Assembly: GCF_016586165.1 (NCBI RefSeq)
Contig: NZ_BCPR01000036.1
Coordinates: 1 to 47,581 of the forward strand
DNA length: 47,581 bases
Direction of reading: 5' to 3'
From: Dyella sp. EPa41
GTDB taxonomy: Bacteria; Pseudomonadota; Gammaproteobacteria; Xanthomonadales; Rhodanobacteraceae
Shown: positions 17,395 to 26,539 of the stretch, piece by piece
Layout: every line of letters begins with the position of its first letter
How positions within the stretch are numbered: the first letter of the stretch is position 1
Program-made: the position numbers and the translations under genes
Notes under the pieces: model-generated
Told to the model about the DNA's origin: nothing
Databases searched by the model: none
The model's input: only the letters and a program-made list of their open reading frames with translations

Positions 17395-18978
17395 TCAGAG
17401 GACCCATCCCTCGCGATACTCGCGCCGCAGAAACGCGTTGGCGTCCGGCATGTTGGTAATGCGCATGTTCGCCGCGTCGTACTCGATCCTGCCGCCTGCG
17501 CGAAGGGACACGATGCCCAGCAGCATGACCTCCGTCAGCTGCGCGGCGTACGAGAACGGCGAGGACGCTTCCGCCTTTCCCTTGCAGGCGTCCACCCAGT
17601 TCATCTCATGCGAGGTCTTGATACGCGCGAACTTCTGGGGTGGCGTGCCCACCGAATCATGCAGCGACTGCGGCAGCAGGCGTGGGTTCGCGCCGTAGGT
17701 TTCGTGGATGAGCTCGCCCTTGTCCCCGACGTAGAGGACGCCACCGTCCTTGCTCATCTGCCCGGCTCCCAACGCTTTCAGCCTCGGCGGCAGCAATGCG
17801 CCGTCATACCAGGTGAGCTTCACCGGCGGCCTGCCGCCGCGCGCGGGAAAGTCGTAATACGTCATCGTCGCCATGGGGTATGACGCCCCGTTGAATGGCG
17901 TCGAGACGGTCTCCACGGACGTCGGAAAGCCCAGGTCCAGCGACCAGAACGGGGAGTCGATCAGGTGCGCCCCCATGTCGCCTATGGCACCCACGCCCCA
18001 ATCCACCCAGCCACGCCAGTTGAAGGGGTGATACAGAGGGTGGTACTCGATGACGGGACCGGGGCCAAGGAAGAGATCCCATGCCAGCCCTTCCGGCTTG
18101 GGATAATTGCCGGCCATGGCGTTGGCGAGCCGGTCCATCACCGCGTCCTCGTTCCAGTTCGCGTCGTCCGGCCGTGCTCTCGTTTGCGGACGTGGAATTC
18201 CCTGCGGCCAGTAGGCAAGCGGACGATTCGTCCAGACGTGGACCTCGCGAACATCGCCGATCGCCCCGGCCGCGATGTACTCGTTGATCAACCGGGCATC
18301 ATCGGTGGAGTGCCCCTGGTTTCCCATCTGCGTGACGAGCCTGGGGTTGTCTTTCGCTTTACTGGCCAGTTCGCGCGCTTCATGAATCGACCAGGTGAGC
18401 GGCTTCTGCAGATACACGTGCTTGCCATGGCTCATCGCCGCGCTGGCGATCACCGCGTGCAGGTGATCCGGCGTCGCAATGACCACCGCATCGATGTCCT
18501 TCTGCTGTTCGAGCATCCTGCGGTAGTCGGTATGGCGCCTGATCGCGCTGAACTTGCTGGAAAGCAGCCTTGTCTGCTCGATTTCGTCCTGCAGCCTGCG
18601 GCGCTCCCTGGCGGTCTGGGCCTTGTCGAGGCGCGCCTGCACTTTGCCCAGGCCGTCGACCATCCCGCTAAAGGACTTATCCGTATAGCGCCAGTCCACG
18701 TCGCACAGGGCCACGATGTTCTCGCCGGCCAGGGCGCGCATGTTGTGCAAGCCCATGCCACCGACACCGATGCCGGCAATATTCAATCGATCGCTGGGCG
18801 GCGTATGGCCGGGCCCGCCCAGGACATGGCGAGGCACGATCATCAGGCCCGCCGCGGCGATGGCCGTGCCCGTGAGGAATTCACGGCGTGAGATCTTGCC
18901 GCTCGCCTGCGTATCGCCGGAAGCGCCGCAGGCGGCGTGGTCTTGCTTCTCTTTCGCGATCTTCGATTCATCCGTCAT
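17395..18978 (-). CDS. Tat-exported Gfo/Idh/MocA family oxidoreductase
   Basis: This 527-residue protein has a twin-arginine signal (SRREFLTG at residues 30-37, then a hydrophobic stretch), so it is folded in the cytoplasm and exported. The NAD(P)-binding motif is at about 68-75 (AGIGVGGMG) and the catalytic-lysine motif reads YLQKPLTW, followed by TQMGNQGHS, typical of the exported bacterial clade related to GH109. Such proteins act on sugars or sugar derivatives, some by an NAD-dependent glycosidase mechanism. The ATG at 18978 is preferred because it places the Tat motif near the N-terminus. The gene lies downstream of the two-component genes on the same strand, across a 311-bp gap, and is convergent with HxlR. 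The substrate is unknown. Confidence 0.88.
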   Translation of the reverse strand: MTDESKIAKEKQDHAACGASGDTQASGKISRREFLTGTAIAAAGLMIVPRHVLGGPGHTPPSDRLNIAGIGVGGMGLHNMRALAGENIVALCDVDWRYTDKSFSGMVDGLGKVQARLDKAQTARERRRLQDEIEQTRLLSSKFSAIRRHTDYRRMLEQQKDIDAVVIATPDHLHAVIASAAMSHGKHVYLQKPLTWSIHEARELASKAKDNPRLVTQMGNQGHSTDDARLINEYIAAGAIGDVREVHVWTNRPLAYWPQGIPRPQTRARPDDANWNEDAVMDRLANAMAGNYPKPEGLAWDLFLGPGPVIEYHPLYHPFNWRGWVDWGVGAIGDMGAHLIDSPFWSLDLGFPTSVETVSTPFNGASYPMATMTYYDFPARGGRPPVKLTWYDGALLPPRLKALGAGQMSKDGGVLYVGDKGELIHETYGANPRLLPQSLHDSVGTPPQKFARIKTSHEMNWVDACKGKAEASSPFSYAAQLTEVMLLGIVSLRAGGRIEYDAANMRITNMPDANAFLRREYREGWVL

Positions 18979-19289
18979 GGGCGATGCAATCCCGGTTTGG
19001 ATATCGATATCCGATGCGTGCCATTCTGGCCGCAACGAGATCCATGGATCAAGGTGACCTGTCCGGTACATCGCACCGGTTGAAGTACGCACGCGTCGGA
19101 AGTCGATCTTCCCTACCCTTGACGCCGGACGGTCGTCGCGGCGCGTTGAAGCACCATCACGGAACGCAAGCCGCGGTGCGAAAGCCCATCCAATGCGCCC
19201 AACAACCCCGCCCGATAGCCCTTCCCTGCGACCGGCATGGTCCTGACCGTCTGCAGGACTCTGGGCACGGCTTCTCGTATCCGGTCTCT
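18979..19289. other. Noncoding stretch between the response regulator and the Gfo/Idh/MocA gene
   Basis: About 310 bp. It presumably carries the promoter of the oxidoreductase on the minus strand. The oxidoreductase frame stays open to 19092, but without a Tat-compatible start. No hairpin with a T-run or repeat was seen. Confidence 0.4.
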
Positions 19290-19943
19290 CTAGATCTGGA
19301 TGATGCCGCGCTTCACTGCCAATACCACGGCATGCGTGCGGTCCCTTGCATCCAGCTTGGACAGGATGCTTTTCATGTGCGCCTTGACCGTGTCTTCGCT
19401 GATGCCGAGCTCGGAGCCGATCTTCTTGTTGACGTAACCCCGGGCGACCGCGCGCAAGACTTGCACTTCGCGTTCAGACAGCATGTTTCCGCTGACATAC
19501 AACGCAAGGTCGGCGGCAACGTCCGGGGACACGACGCGGCGGCCGGCGTGTACCGCCCTGATCGCGTCGCGCAACTCCTTTCGGAGCGAGGCCTTCAGCA
19601 GGAACCCGCTGGCGCCGTGCTTGAGCGCGTTGGCCACCTGCACGTCACCGCGATACGTCGTCAGCACGAGGATGCGCGCTTCGGGAAACTCGGCGCGGAT
19701 GGCGCGCATCACGTCGACGCCGCTCATGTCCGGCAGCTGGAGGTCCATCAAGGTGACATCCGGCCGATGCTCGCGAAACGCTTCGATGGCGGATCGACCA
19801 TCGGCCTTGTTGGCCACGATGTGCATGTCCGGCTCGCCCGAGAGCGCGAAAGCAACGCCATCGCGCAAAAGCGGATGGTCGTCCACGACAAGTACTGAAA
19901 TCATTTTGCGTTTCTCGCTGGCATCGTCACTTTGCGTCGTCAT
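19290..19943 (-). CDS. NarL/FixJ-family response regulator
   Basis: This 217-residue regulator has an N-terminal receiver domain with the acidic pocket VVDDH (about 19-23), phosphoacceptor Asp67 (VTLMDLQLPD) and the switch Thr in VLTTYRG. The C-terminal LuxR-type helix-turn-helix reads LSEREVQVLRAVARG, then IGSELGISEDTVKAHMKSI. The start at 19943 overlaps the end of the sensor kinase gene by 17 bp, indicating translational coupling; an internal ATG at 19904 is possible. It is the partner of the upstream kinase. Target genes are not evident, but the adjacent Gfo/Idh/MocA gene and the divergent DoxX/P460 cluster are candidates. Confidence 0.95.
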   Translation of the reverse strand: MTTQSDDASEKRKMISVLVVDDHPLLRDGVAFALSGEPDMHIVANKADGRSAIEAFREHRPDVTLMDLQLPDMSGVDVMRAIRAEFPEARILVLTTYRGDVQVANALKHGASGFLLKASLRKELRDAIRAVHAGRRVVSPDVAADLALYVSGNMLSEREVQVLRAVARGYVNKKIGSELGISEDTVKAHMKSILSKLDARDRTHAVVLAVKRGIIQI

Positions 19944-22900
19944 GATCGAAGATCCGCGCGCCCGTCACGCGCCCGCCGAAAACCATGTGCAGGAATGCCG
20001 CCCGCCGACGCCACTGCCCGGGCACCCGGCGAAACGCGATGGCTGCCGGCACGGCCAGCTCCACCGCGGTGCCTGCGCCCGGCCGGCTGGAAAGCGTGAG
20101 GCGCGCGCGGAGTTGCGTTGCGCGTTCGTGCATGCCCTGCAAGCCCCAATGACCCACCGGCCCCGGCACCGCCGCCGCGTCCACGTCGAAGCCAATGCCG
20201 TCATCCACGATGCTCAGCGTGAGATGTTTGCAGTCGTAACTGACGCCCACATCGACGTGGTCGGCGCGGGCATGGCGGAAGGCGTTCGCCAGGGATTCCT
20301 GCGCGATACGCAATACTTCGTCGGCGACAGCGGGCTCCACCGAGCGCGGCGCGCCTTCGATCGTGAGCCTAAAATGGATCCTGCTGTCGCGCGCCAGTTC
20401 CTCGCCCATGCGCCGAAGCGCGCTCTCCAGGCTCGCCTTTTCGTGCTGCGTCGCCCGTAGCGCACCGACCCGGTCGCGACCCTCGACGATCACTTCATCA
20501 GCGTGATCCAGCGCCTTCTCCATGAGTTCACGCGCGGGTTGCAACGGCGGGATACGCTCCATCGCCGACTGGAAGCGCAGCATCAATCCCTGGACGGCTT
20601 GCAGGAAGGTATCGTGAAGCTCGCGTGCGATGCGCTCACGCTCGGCATGCCGCTCTTCGTAAAGGGAGCGCATCTGGATCTTGATATGCGCGAGGCGCCA
20701 CGCAAACAACAACCACAGCGCTATCGCAACCAGCGCGACGACCAGCAACATGAACATGCCGGTCTGGTAGAAAGCCGGCTTCACGGTAAACGCCAGAGGC
20801 GCCGTCGCCTCGTGCCATTCGCCATCGCCCACGCGCGCCGCGACGTGGAAGCGATAGGACCCCGGCGGCAAGTCCGTGTAGAACGCCTGGCGGCGGGAGC
20901 CCGCGTCCACCCAGTCCTGGTCGCGCCCGTCAAGGCGATATCGAAAACTCACGTGCTGGGGCACGGCGAGCCCGATGGCCGTGTAGTCGAGCTGGACATC
21001 GCGCGTCAAGGGCGGAAGCGTCATGCCATCGGACAGAGAGTACGACCTGCGGTCTGCCGTCAGGCTTTCGACATGGACAGGCAGCGCGTCGCGGACCGCC
21101 GCATCCGCATGAGGATCAAATGCTTGAAGGGATACGCCGTTGGCGATCCATAGCGTACCGTCCGGAGCGCGCGCGATCCTCTTCTGGAACGGCGCCGTGC
21201 CCGAACGTACGCCATCGAGCGCATCGAGCGTGTCGACATCGAGCGTGCGGCCGGGGTGACTGAGCGCATCCTCGACGTCGGCGAGCCGGACCTTCGCCAG
21301 GCCGCAGCCCATCGACAGCCACAACGTGCCGTCTTCGCCGTCGACAAGCCCCTTCACGGCGTCACACGGGAGTCCGTCCCTGGATGAAAGGATGCGCAAC
21401 GCGCCGTTCCTGGACACCACCAGGCCTTTGGCCGTTCCACCAAGCACCAGCCCGTTGCTTGCGACCGCGATGTCCATCACGGGCGTATCCAGATGCGTCG
21501 ACACCTGTTGTCCGCCGGGACCAGGCCGCGCGAGATCACCATTCTGAAGCCCCAGCCAGATGCCGCCTGCGGAATCGGATGCCACGGACCGCACCGACGG
21601 GAACCTGGGCGTGGCGAATTCGTCGGCGACACGATCGCCATGGAAGCGATAGAGCTTCGAAGGATGGCCGCGCAACACGGCCCACACGTCGCCGGCGGCA
21701 TCCTGGGCCATGGCGAATGCCATTCCCTTCACGGGAACGCCATTGGCATCGGTGGCGGCGGTGAATGTTCCCGACGCATATATCCAAAGGCCTTCATCGA
21801 TGCCGACCCAGAGGCGTCCATCCCGGTCTTCGAAAAGCGCGGTGACCTGGGTGCCAGGCAACTCCTTGCCGGAACGCAGCGAATGGAATTGCCCCTGGTC
21901 CAGCCTATCCAGGCTGTTGGCCGTGCCCGCCCAGATCCTTCCATGGCGGTCCGCGAGGACCGAGTCGACTTCATCCACCGACAGGCCTTCCCGCGTCGTG
22001 TACGACCAGACCTTGAAATCGCGGAACCGGTCCAACCCCGCCGAGGTGGACACCCACATGTTGCCTTCCCTGTCTTCAAAGAAGGCATAGACGCCGTTGC
22101 TGGTCAGTCCGTCATCGCTGTCGAAATGATCCATCCGACCATCGGCATATCGGTAAATGCCATGGTCGATCGTGCCTATCCACAGTGCGCCGGCGCGGTC
22201 GCGGAACATGGCTTGGACGGCCAACGCGCTGCCCGCCATTTCAGGCGCCTGAAAGGCCCGCCATTGGTCACCCACCAGCTGCTGCAAGCCGAGGCCAGGC
22301 CCGGTCATGGGCAAACCGGCCCATATCTCACCCGTGGGCTCGCGCGCGAGGATCAGGGAGCCCGGCGTGCCCGCCTTGATTTTCGCCTCGATGGGAAACG
22401 ATCTTGACGAGCCGTGCTCATGCCATTGGATGAGGGATGTGTCCGTCCCCATCCAGAAGGTGCCCTTGCCGTCAGTGATCATGCGGTCGCAACAGACGCC
22501 CGAGGTCACCAGGCCATCGTCCTTGCCGTGGCACACGAAGCCGTCGCCGGCCACCTCGCACAACGGCGTCGCATCCTTGCCGTGGGTCAGCAGCCAGATC
22601 TTGCCGTTGTCGTCCTCGGCCAGCCCGGACACGCCACCATCGACCACGCCGTAGTCCTTGAGCTCGCCATCCTTCCATCGACTCAGGCCTGCCGTTGTAC
22701 CAATCCACAAGCTGCCGTCCCTTGCACCGAGGAGCGCAAGGATGAAGGGGTTGCCCAGCCGGCTTTTCGTCAAGCTGTCGAGTGGTACGAAACGCGCGCC
22801 GTCGTATCGCACGACGCCCGCCTGGGTACCGATCCACAAGTAGCCATCCACCGTTTGCGCCATCGGATAAGCCGGCGCGGGAAGTTCACCGTCCTGCAAG

Positions 22901-23064
22901 CGCCACGCGGTATGCCCGTACTGCGAAAGCAGGCGTCCGGCCTCAACCGCGTGCGCGGCTCCGCCACTCCAGAGGGTGACGCAAAGAAGGAGCATGGCCA
23001 TGCAACGCACCCAGGCAGGCACGCGGCGACGTATCGGCAAAACCTGGTCCGCACGAGGCGCCAA
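19927..23064 (-). CDS. Sensor histidine kinase with periplasmic two-component-regulator propellers
   Basis: This 1045-residue sensor has a signal/anchor segment near residues 20-40, then about twelve Reg_prop blades (for example DGYLWIGTQAGVVRYDG, DGSLWIGTTAGL, EGNMWVSTSAGLDRF) that should form two periplasmic beta-propellers. A Y_Y_Y immunoglobulin-like domain follows (about 700-770), then a membrane helix (MLLVVALVAIALWLLFAW), a HisKA_3 dimerisation domain with phosphoacceptor His817 (ARELHDTFLQ) and an HATPase_c domain near the C-terminus (NAFRHARADHV, DDGIGFD, GLQGM). Related propeller sensors detect oligosaccharides. The TTG at 23064 is tentative; a start near 23001 would shorten the signal. 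It is coupled to the response regulator downstream. Confidence 0.93.
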   Translation of the reverse strand: MAPRADQVLPIRRRVPAWVRCMAMLLLCVTLWSGGAAHAVEAGRLLSQYGHTAWRLQDGELPAPAYPMAQTVDGYLWIGTQAGVVRYDGARFVPLDSLTKSRLGNPFILALLGARDGSLWIGTTAGLSRWKDGELKDYGVVDGGVSGLAEDDNGKIWLLTHGKDATPLCEVAGDGFVCHGKDDGLVTSGVCCDRMITDGKGTFWMGTDTSLIQWHEHGSSRSFPIEAKIKAGTPGSLILAREPTGEIWAGLPMTGPGLGLQQLVGDQWRAFQAPEMAGSALAVQAMFRDRAGALWIGTIDHGIYRYADGRMDHFDSDDGLTSNGVYAFFEDREGNMWVSTSAGLDRFRDFKVWSYTTREGLSVDEVDSVLADRHGRIWAGTANSLDRLDQGQFHSLRSGKELPGTQVTALFEDRDGRLWVGIDEGLWIYASGTFTAATDANGVPVKGMAFAMAQDAAGDVWAVLRGHPSKLYRFHGDRVADEFATPRFPSVRSVASDSAGGIWLGLQNGDLARPGPGGQQVSTHLDTPVMDIAVASNGLVLGGTAKGLVVSRNGALRILSSRDGLPCDAVKGLVDGEDGTLWLSMGCGLAKVRLADVEDALSHPGRTLDVDTLDALDGVRSGTAPFQKRIARAPDGTLWIANGVSLQAFDPHADAAVRDALPVHVESLTADRRSYSLSDGMTLPPLTRDVQLDYTAIGLAVPQHVSFRYRLDGRDQDWVDAGSRRQAFYTDLPPGSYRFHVAARVGDGEWHEATAPLAFTVKPAFYQTGMFMLLVVALVAIALWLLFAWRLAHIKIQMRSLYEERHAERERIARELHDTFLQAVQGLMLRFQSAMERIPPLQPARELMEKALDHADEVIVEGRDRVGALRATQHEKASLESALRRMGEELARDSRIHFRLTIEGAPRSVEPAVADEVLRIAQESLANAFRHARADHVDVGVSYDCKHLTLSIVDDGIGFDVDAAAVPGPVGHWGLQGMHERATQLRARLTLSSRPGAGTAVELAVPAAIAFRRVPGQWRRRAAFLHMVFGGRVTGARIFDHDDAK

Positions 23065-23233
23065 AGCCCTTCTCTCTCAATTGGCCAACGTGCCGCGATC
23101 TTCGCCCAAGAACGATGGATTGCAAATCCTTTCGCCGATGACCTCTCGTGATGACGTCCTGGCAATGCCTCGAAAGGGTAAGTCCATCCCTGCCCCATGT
23201 GAGGCTGCCGCCCGCATGGGCGGCGCCTAGGCT

Positions 23234-23641
23234 ATGGCCATGCAGCGTCTATTTTCCATGTTTCCCGTTGGTTTGCCGGGTATCGGCCTGCTCTGCCTGC
23301 GCCTTACGGCCGCGTTTTCGCTCTGCCTGTCGACGCAGCCGGCGCGCATGCGGCATCCGGCGCTTGCGTGGCTGCTGGAGATCGTTTGCTTCTTGCTGTT
23401 CATCGGTTTTGCAACGCCCTTGCTCGCCGCCTTTTGCGTGATGGCCGGCGTGTACGTGCTGATCAGCGCAGGCGGCACGGCATGGCCGTGCGCGGAAGTC
23501 TCCGTTGCGGTCGCCTTCGCCCTGGCGCTTCTGGGCCCTGGCGGCTATTCCCTCGACGCGCGGATGTTCGGTCGCAGAAGCGTGGTTTTCAACCATCCCG
23601 ATGACGACACCCGGAGACGACGCCACGGCGACATGCCGTGA
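23234..23641 (+). CDS. Small DoxX-like membrane protein
   Basis: This 135-residue protein has three to four hydrophobic helices (GIGLLCLRLTAAFSL, LAWLLEIVCFLLFIGFATPLLAAFCVMAGVYVLI, VAVAFALALLGPGG) and ends with ALLGPGGYSLDARMFGR, a pattern typical of DoxX-family membrane proteins. DoxX/DoxD relatives are quinone-linked proteins in sulfur-compound oxidation, but many have no known role. It is divergent from the sensor kinase, with 169 bp between starts, and is the first gene of a plus-strand series running to the sulfite dehydrogenase. Either ATG 23234 or ATG 23240 could be the start. Membership in DoxX is probable rather than certain. Confidence 0.75.
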   Translation: MAMQRLFSMFPVGLPGIGLLCLRLTAAFSLCLSTQPARMRHPALAWLLEIVCFLLFIGFATPLLAAFCVMAGVYVLISAGGTAWPCAEVSVAVAFALALLGPGGYSLDARMFGRRSVVFNHPDDDTRRRRHGDMP

Positions 23642-23736
23642 ATCGACATCGCATCGCCGGCTCCAAGCCGCGGCCCGTCGGGCGACACGCGTAGAGAGTC
23701 GCCGACCCTATCCACCCCAGCGAGGCAGGATCCATC

Positions 23737-24297
23737 ATGAAGCACCAACGAAGGCTGTTGATTTCGGGAACCCTGTTGATGATCGCGACACTGGGCAGCG
23801 TCGCCTTCGCCGTATCCGCACAAGACAAGTACAGCCTGAAGGTGCCCGGCGGCCTCGCCTTCGCGGAGTTCAAGGGTTACGAGAACTGGCAGGTGGTTTC
23901 CGTCAGCGAAGATGGCGGCCTACTCGCGGTGGTGATGGCCAACCCCATCATGATCGAGGCCTACCGGTCCGGCGCTCCTGGCAACGGCAAACCGTTCCCC
24001 GACGGCTCGAAGATGGCCAAGGTGCACTGGAACACCAAGAAGCTCGAAACCTTCGCAGCGGCCACGGTGCCGGCCACGCAGCATGATGTCGACTTCATGG
24101 TCAAGGACAGCAAGCGATTTGCGGACAGCGGCGGCTGGGGTTATGCCGTGTTCGATCGCGATACGACGACGGAAGCGTTCTCGCCCGGCACGCAGGCCAG
24201 CAACCCGCCGCAAGCCAACGATGCGAAGTGCGGGTTCGCCTGCCACACGATCGTCAAGGGGCGCGACTACGTCTTTACCGACTACGCCAAGAGGTAA
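23737..24297 (+). CDS. Periplasmic cytochrome P460-family protein with a CxxxCH motif
   Basis: This 186-residue protein has a signal peptide (cleavage near VSA/QDK) and the cytochrome P460 fold layout: KVPGGLAFAEFKGYENW near the N-terminus and a C-terminal haem site followed by VKGRDYVFTDYAKR. P460 proteins carry an unusual c-type haem and oxidise hydroxylamine or bind NO, but many homologues are uncharacterised. The haem motif reads C165-G-F-A-C169-H170, with three residues between the cysteines instead of two. The Lys that cross-links the haem in true P460 cannot be placed with certainty. The ATG at 23737 has an AGGAT site. It sits upstream of secreted hydrolases and a sulfite dehydrogenase. 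Confidence 0.87.
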   Translation: MKHQRRLLISGTLLMIATLGSVAFAVSAQDKYSLKVPGGLAFAEFKGYENWQVVSVSEDGGLLAVVMANPIMIEAYRSGAPGNGKPFPDGSKMAKVHWNTKKLETFAAATVPATQHDVDFMVKDSKRFADSGGWGYAVFDRDTTTEAFSPGTQASNPPQANDAKCGFACHTIVKGRDYVFTDYAKR

Positions 24298-24435
24298 TCG
24301 GCCTCCCCCGCACGCTTGTCCATCGCCCGGACCACCCAGGCAAAGACGATCCTGGCCGACCACGCAGGACGATGCCTTGCCTGTGGCGCCTCGAGTGGAA
24401 GCCTCATGCATTGCCTCCCCCACGGATACTCATCC

Positions 24436-25449
24436 ATGCACAGCAAAACGACGTACTCCATTCGCGGCTGGCTACGCGCGGCGTTCGCGACCGCCCTGGC
24501 CGTCCAAACCGGCATCGCGGGCCAGGCGCTCGCGCAATCCGCGAAACCCGATGCATGGCGTGAGCTCAAGCATGTCCATGCCGGCGTCCTCGATGTGGCC
24601 TACGTGGAGATGGGGCCGGCGGATGGTCCCGCCGTGATCTTGCTGCATGGCTGGCCCTACGACATCCGCAGCTACGAACAGGTCGCGCCTGCGCTGGCCG
24701 CGAAGGGTTATCGCGTACTCGTCCCGTATGCGCGCGGCTACGGCGACACGCACTTCCTTTCCCAGGACACCATGCGCAACGCGGAGCCCGCGGCCCTGGC
24801 GCAGGACGTCGTCGATTTCATGGATGCCTTGCACATCAAGCGCGCCGTCTTCGGCGGTTTCGACTGGGGCGCGCGCTCGGCCGACATCGTCGCGGCCCTC
24901 TGGCCCGAACGCGTAAAAGCCCTGGTCAGCGTCAGTGGCTATCTGATCGGTTCCCAGGAAGCCGGCAAGAACCCCCTGCCACCGAAGGCCGAGAACCAAT
25001 GGTGGTACCAGTTCTATTTCGCCACCGAGCGCGGCCAGGAGGGTTATCAAAAGAACCACCGCGAGTTCGCCAGGCTGATCTGGCAGCTGGCGTCGCCCAA
25101 GTGGAACTTCGACGACGCCACGTTTGAACGCAGCGCGGCGGCTTTCGACAACCCGGATCACGTCGCCATCACCATCCACAACTATCGCTGGCGCCTGGAC
25201 CTGGCCAAGGGCGAAGCCCGCTATGCACCGCTGGAGGCGCGCCTGGCGCAGCTGCCGAAGATCCCGGTCCCCACCATCACCATGGAAGGTGACGCCAACG
25301 GCGCGCCACATCCCGCGCCGGAAGCATATGCCAGGCAATTCACCGGCAAGTACGAATTCCGGCTGATCCATGGCGGCATCGGCCACAACCTGCCGCAGGA
25401 GGCGCCGGCGGCGTTTACCCAGGCGGTGATCGACGCCGATCACCTCTGA
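24436..25449 (+). CDS. Secreted alpha/beta hydrolase with Asp nucleophile (epoxide hydrolase/dehalogenase type)
   Basis: This 337-residue protein has an N-terminal signal peptide (cleavage near ALA/QSA). The alpha/beta hydrolase core shows HGWPYD at residues 71-76 (oxyanion region) and the nucleophile elbow FGGFDWGARS with Asp143, the residue used by epoxide hydrolases, haloalkane dehalogenases and fluoroacetate dehalogenases in place of serine. The catalytic His is in GGIGHNLPQE near the end. The reaction is therefore likely epoxide or carbon-halogen hydrolysis in the periplasm. ATG 24436 is chosen because it directly precedes the signal peptide; ATG 24406 is an alternative. It lies between the P460 cytochrome and a second secreted hydrolase on the same strand. 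Confidence 0.88.
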   Translation: MHSKTTYSIRGWLRAAFATALAVQTGIAGQALAQSAKPDAWRELKHVHAGVLDVAYVEMGPADGPAVILLHGWPYDIRSYEQVAPALAAKGYRVLVPYARGYGDTHFLSQDTMRNAEPAALAQDVVDFMDALHIKRAVFGGFDWGARSADIVAALWPERVKALVSVSGYLIGSQEAGKNPLPPKAENQWWYQFYFATERGQEGYQKNHREFARLIWQLASPKWNFDDATFERSAAAFDNPDHVAITIHNYRWRLDLAKGEARYAPLEARLAQLPKIPVPTITMEGDANGAPHPAPEAYARQFTGKYEFRLIHGGIGHNLPQEAPAAFTQAVIDADHL

Positions 25450-25519
25450 TCCCTGGCATGGCATCACTTTCATCCCTGCCGGCCTCTCAAGCCGGGCCCA
25501 CCCTTCGAGGAGATTGCAA

Positions 25520-26308
25520 ATGAGGAAAACAATCATCGCGCTCGTGCTCGGCGTCGTCACGACGCTGGCCGTGAATGCGTTCGCGCAAACGTCCATGCCG
25601 ACGGCAAAGCCCACCGTCGTGCTGGTGCACGGCGCTTTCGCCGATGCATCCAGCTGGAATGGCGTGGTAAAGATCCTGCAGAAGGATGGCTACTTCGTCA
25701 TCGCGGCGGCCAATCCGCTGCGCGGCGCCAAGAGCGACGGTGCGTACATTGGCAGCCTCGTCGCCGACCTCAAGGGCCCCGTGGTCCTGGTGGGGCATTC
25801 GTACGGCGGCAACGTCATCACCGAAGCCGCCAACGGCCACGCCAACGTCAAGGCGCTGGTCTACGTCAGTGCGTTCGCGCCGGAAACAGGCGAAACGCTG
25901 GGCGAACTGACCGGCAAGTTCCCGGGCAGCACGCTGGGCCAGGCGCTGGCGCCGCCAGCCGAACTCGCCGATGGCGGCAAGGACCTGTACATCCTGCAGG
26001 ACAAGTTCCATGCGCAGTTCGCCGCCGACGTACCCGCGGCCAACGCCGCCCTGATGGCCGCGACCCAACGTCCGCTGCTGCAGGCAGCGCTCGATGAGAA
26101 GGCGGGCGCCGCGGCATGGAAGAACATCCCGTCATGGTGGGTCTATGGCGATGCGGACAAGAACATCCCGCCGCAGGCCATGGCCTTCATGGCCAAGCGT
26201 GCCGCCGCCAGGGATGTGATCGTGGTCAAGGGCGGATCGCACGTGGTCATGGTGTCCCACCCCGACACCGTGGCGCACCTCATCGAAAAGGCGGCCGTCG
26301 CCAACTGA
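25520..26308 (+). CDS. Secreted serine alpha/beta hydrolase
   Basis: This 262-residue protein has a Sec signal peptide (cleavage near AFA/QTS). It contains the alpha/beta hydrolase motifs VLVHGAFADASSW (34-46), the nucleophile elbow GHSYGG with Ser94, an acidic residue in VYGDADKNIP and the catalytic His in GGSHVVMVSHP. It resembles the salicylate-esterase/hydroxynitrile-lyase-like hydrolases commonly exported by soil bacteria. The ATG at 25520 has an AGGAG ribosome site. It is 70 bp after the Asp-type hydrolase and is followed by a strong hairpin (26374-26403), so it may end the transcript that begins at the DoxX-like gene. The substrate is unknown. Confidence 0.9.
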   Translation: MRKTIIALVLGVVTTLAVNAFAQTSMPTAKPTVVLVHGAFADASSWNGVVKILQKDGYFVIAAANPLRGAKSDGAYIGSLVADLKGPVVLVGHSYGGNVITEAANGHANVKALVYVSAFAPETGETLGELTGKFPGSTLGQALAPPAELADGGKDLYILQDKFHAQFAADVPAANAALMAATQRPLLQAALDEKAGAAAWKNIPSWWVYGDADKNIPPQAMAFMAKRAAARDVIVVKGGSHVVMVSHPDTVAHLIEKAAVAN

Positions 26309-26373
26309 GCCGGCGCTTTGACCGGGTGCCCACGTCAACGACCTCGTTGGCGGCGCACCGCCCCGGCCGGCCT

Positions 26374-26403
26374 GGCTGCCTCGACGCCATCGTCGAGGCA
26401 GCC
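26374..26403. terminator. Strong 13-bp hairpin after the serine hydrolase gene
   Basis: GGCTGCCTCGACG (26374-26386) and CGTCGAGGCAGCC (26391-26403) form a perfect 13-bp stem with a CCAT loop. It lies 65 bp after the hydrolase stop and 136 bp before the sulfite dehydrogenase start. There is no T-run, so it may attenuate transcription, protect mRNA or terminate it. Confidence 0.6.
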
Positions 26404-26539
26404 ACGGTCGGCGGCGGAAATTGTCGCCATGCTCACGCCCGAAGATGCAGCATGAATCCGCAGCGGTGCGCAGCAAGACCCGACTGAGGAGCGCCTGACC
26501 TTTGGCGCGTGCCGACCCCTCCCAGGAGTGGCGACTTTC

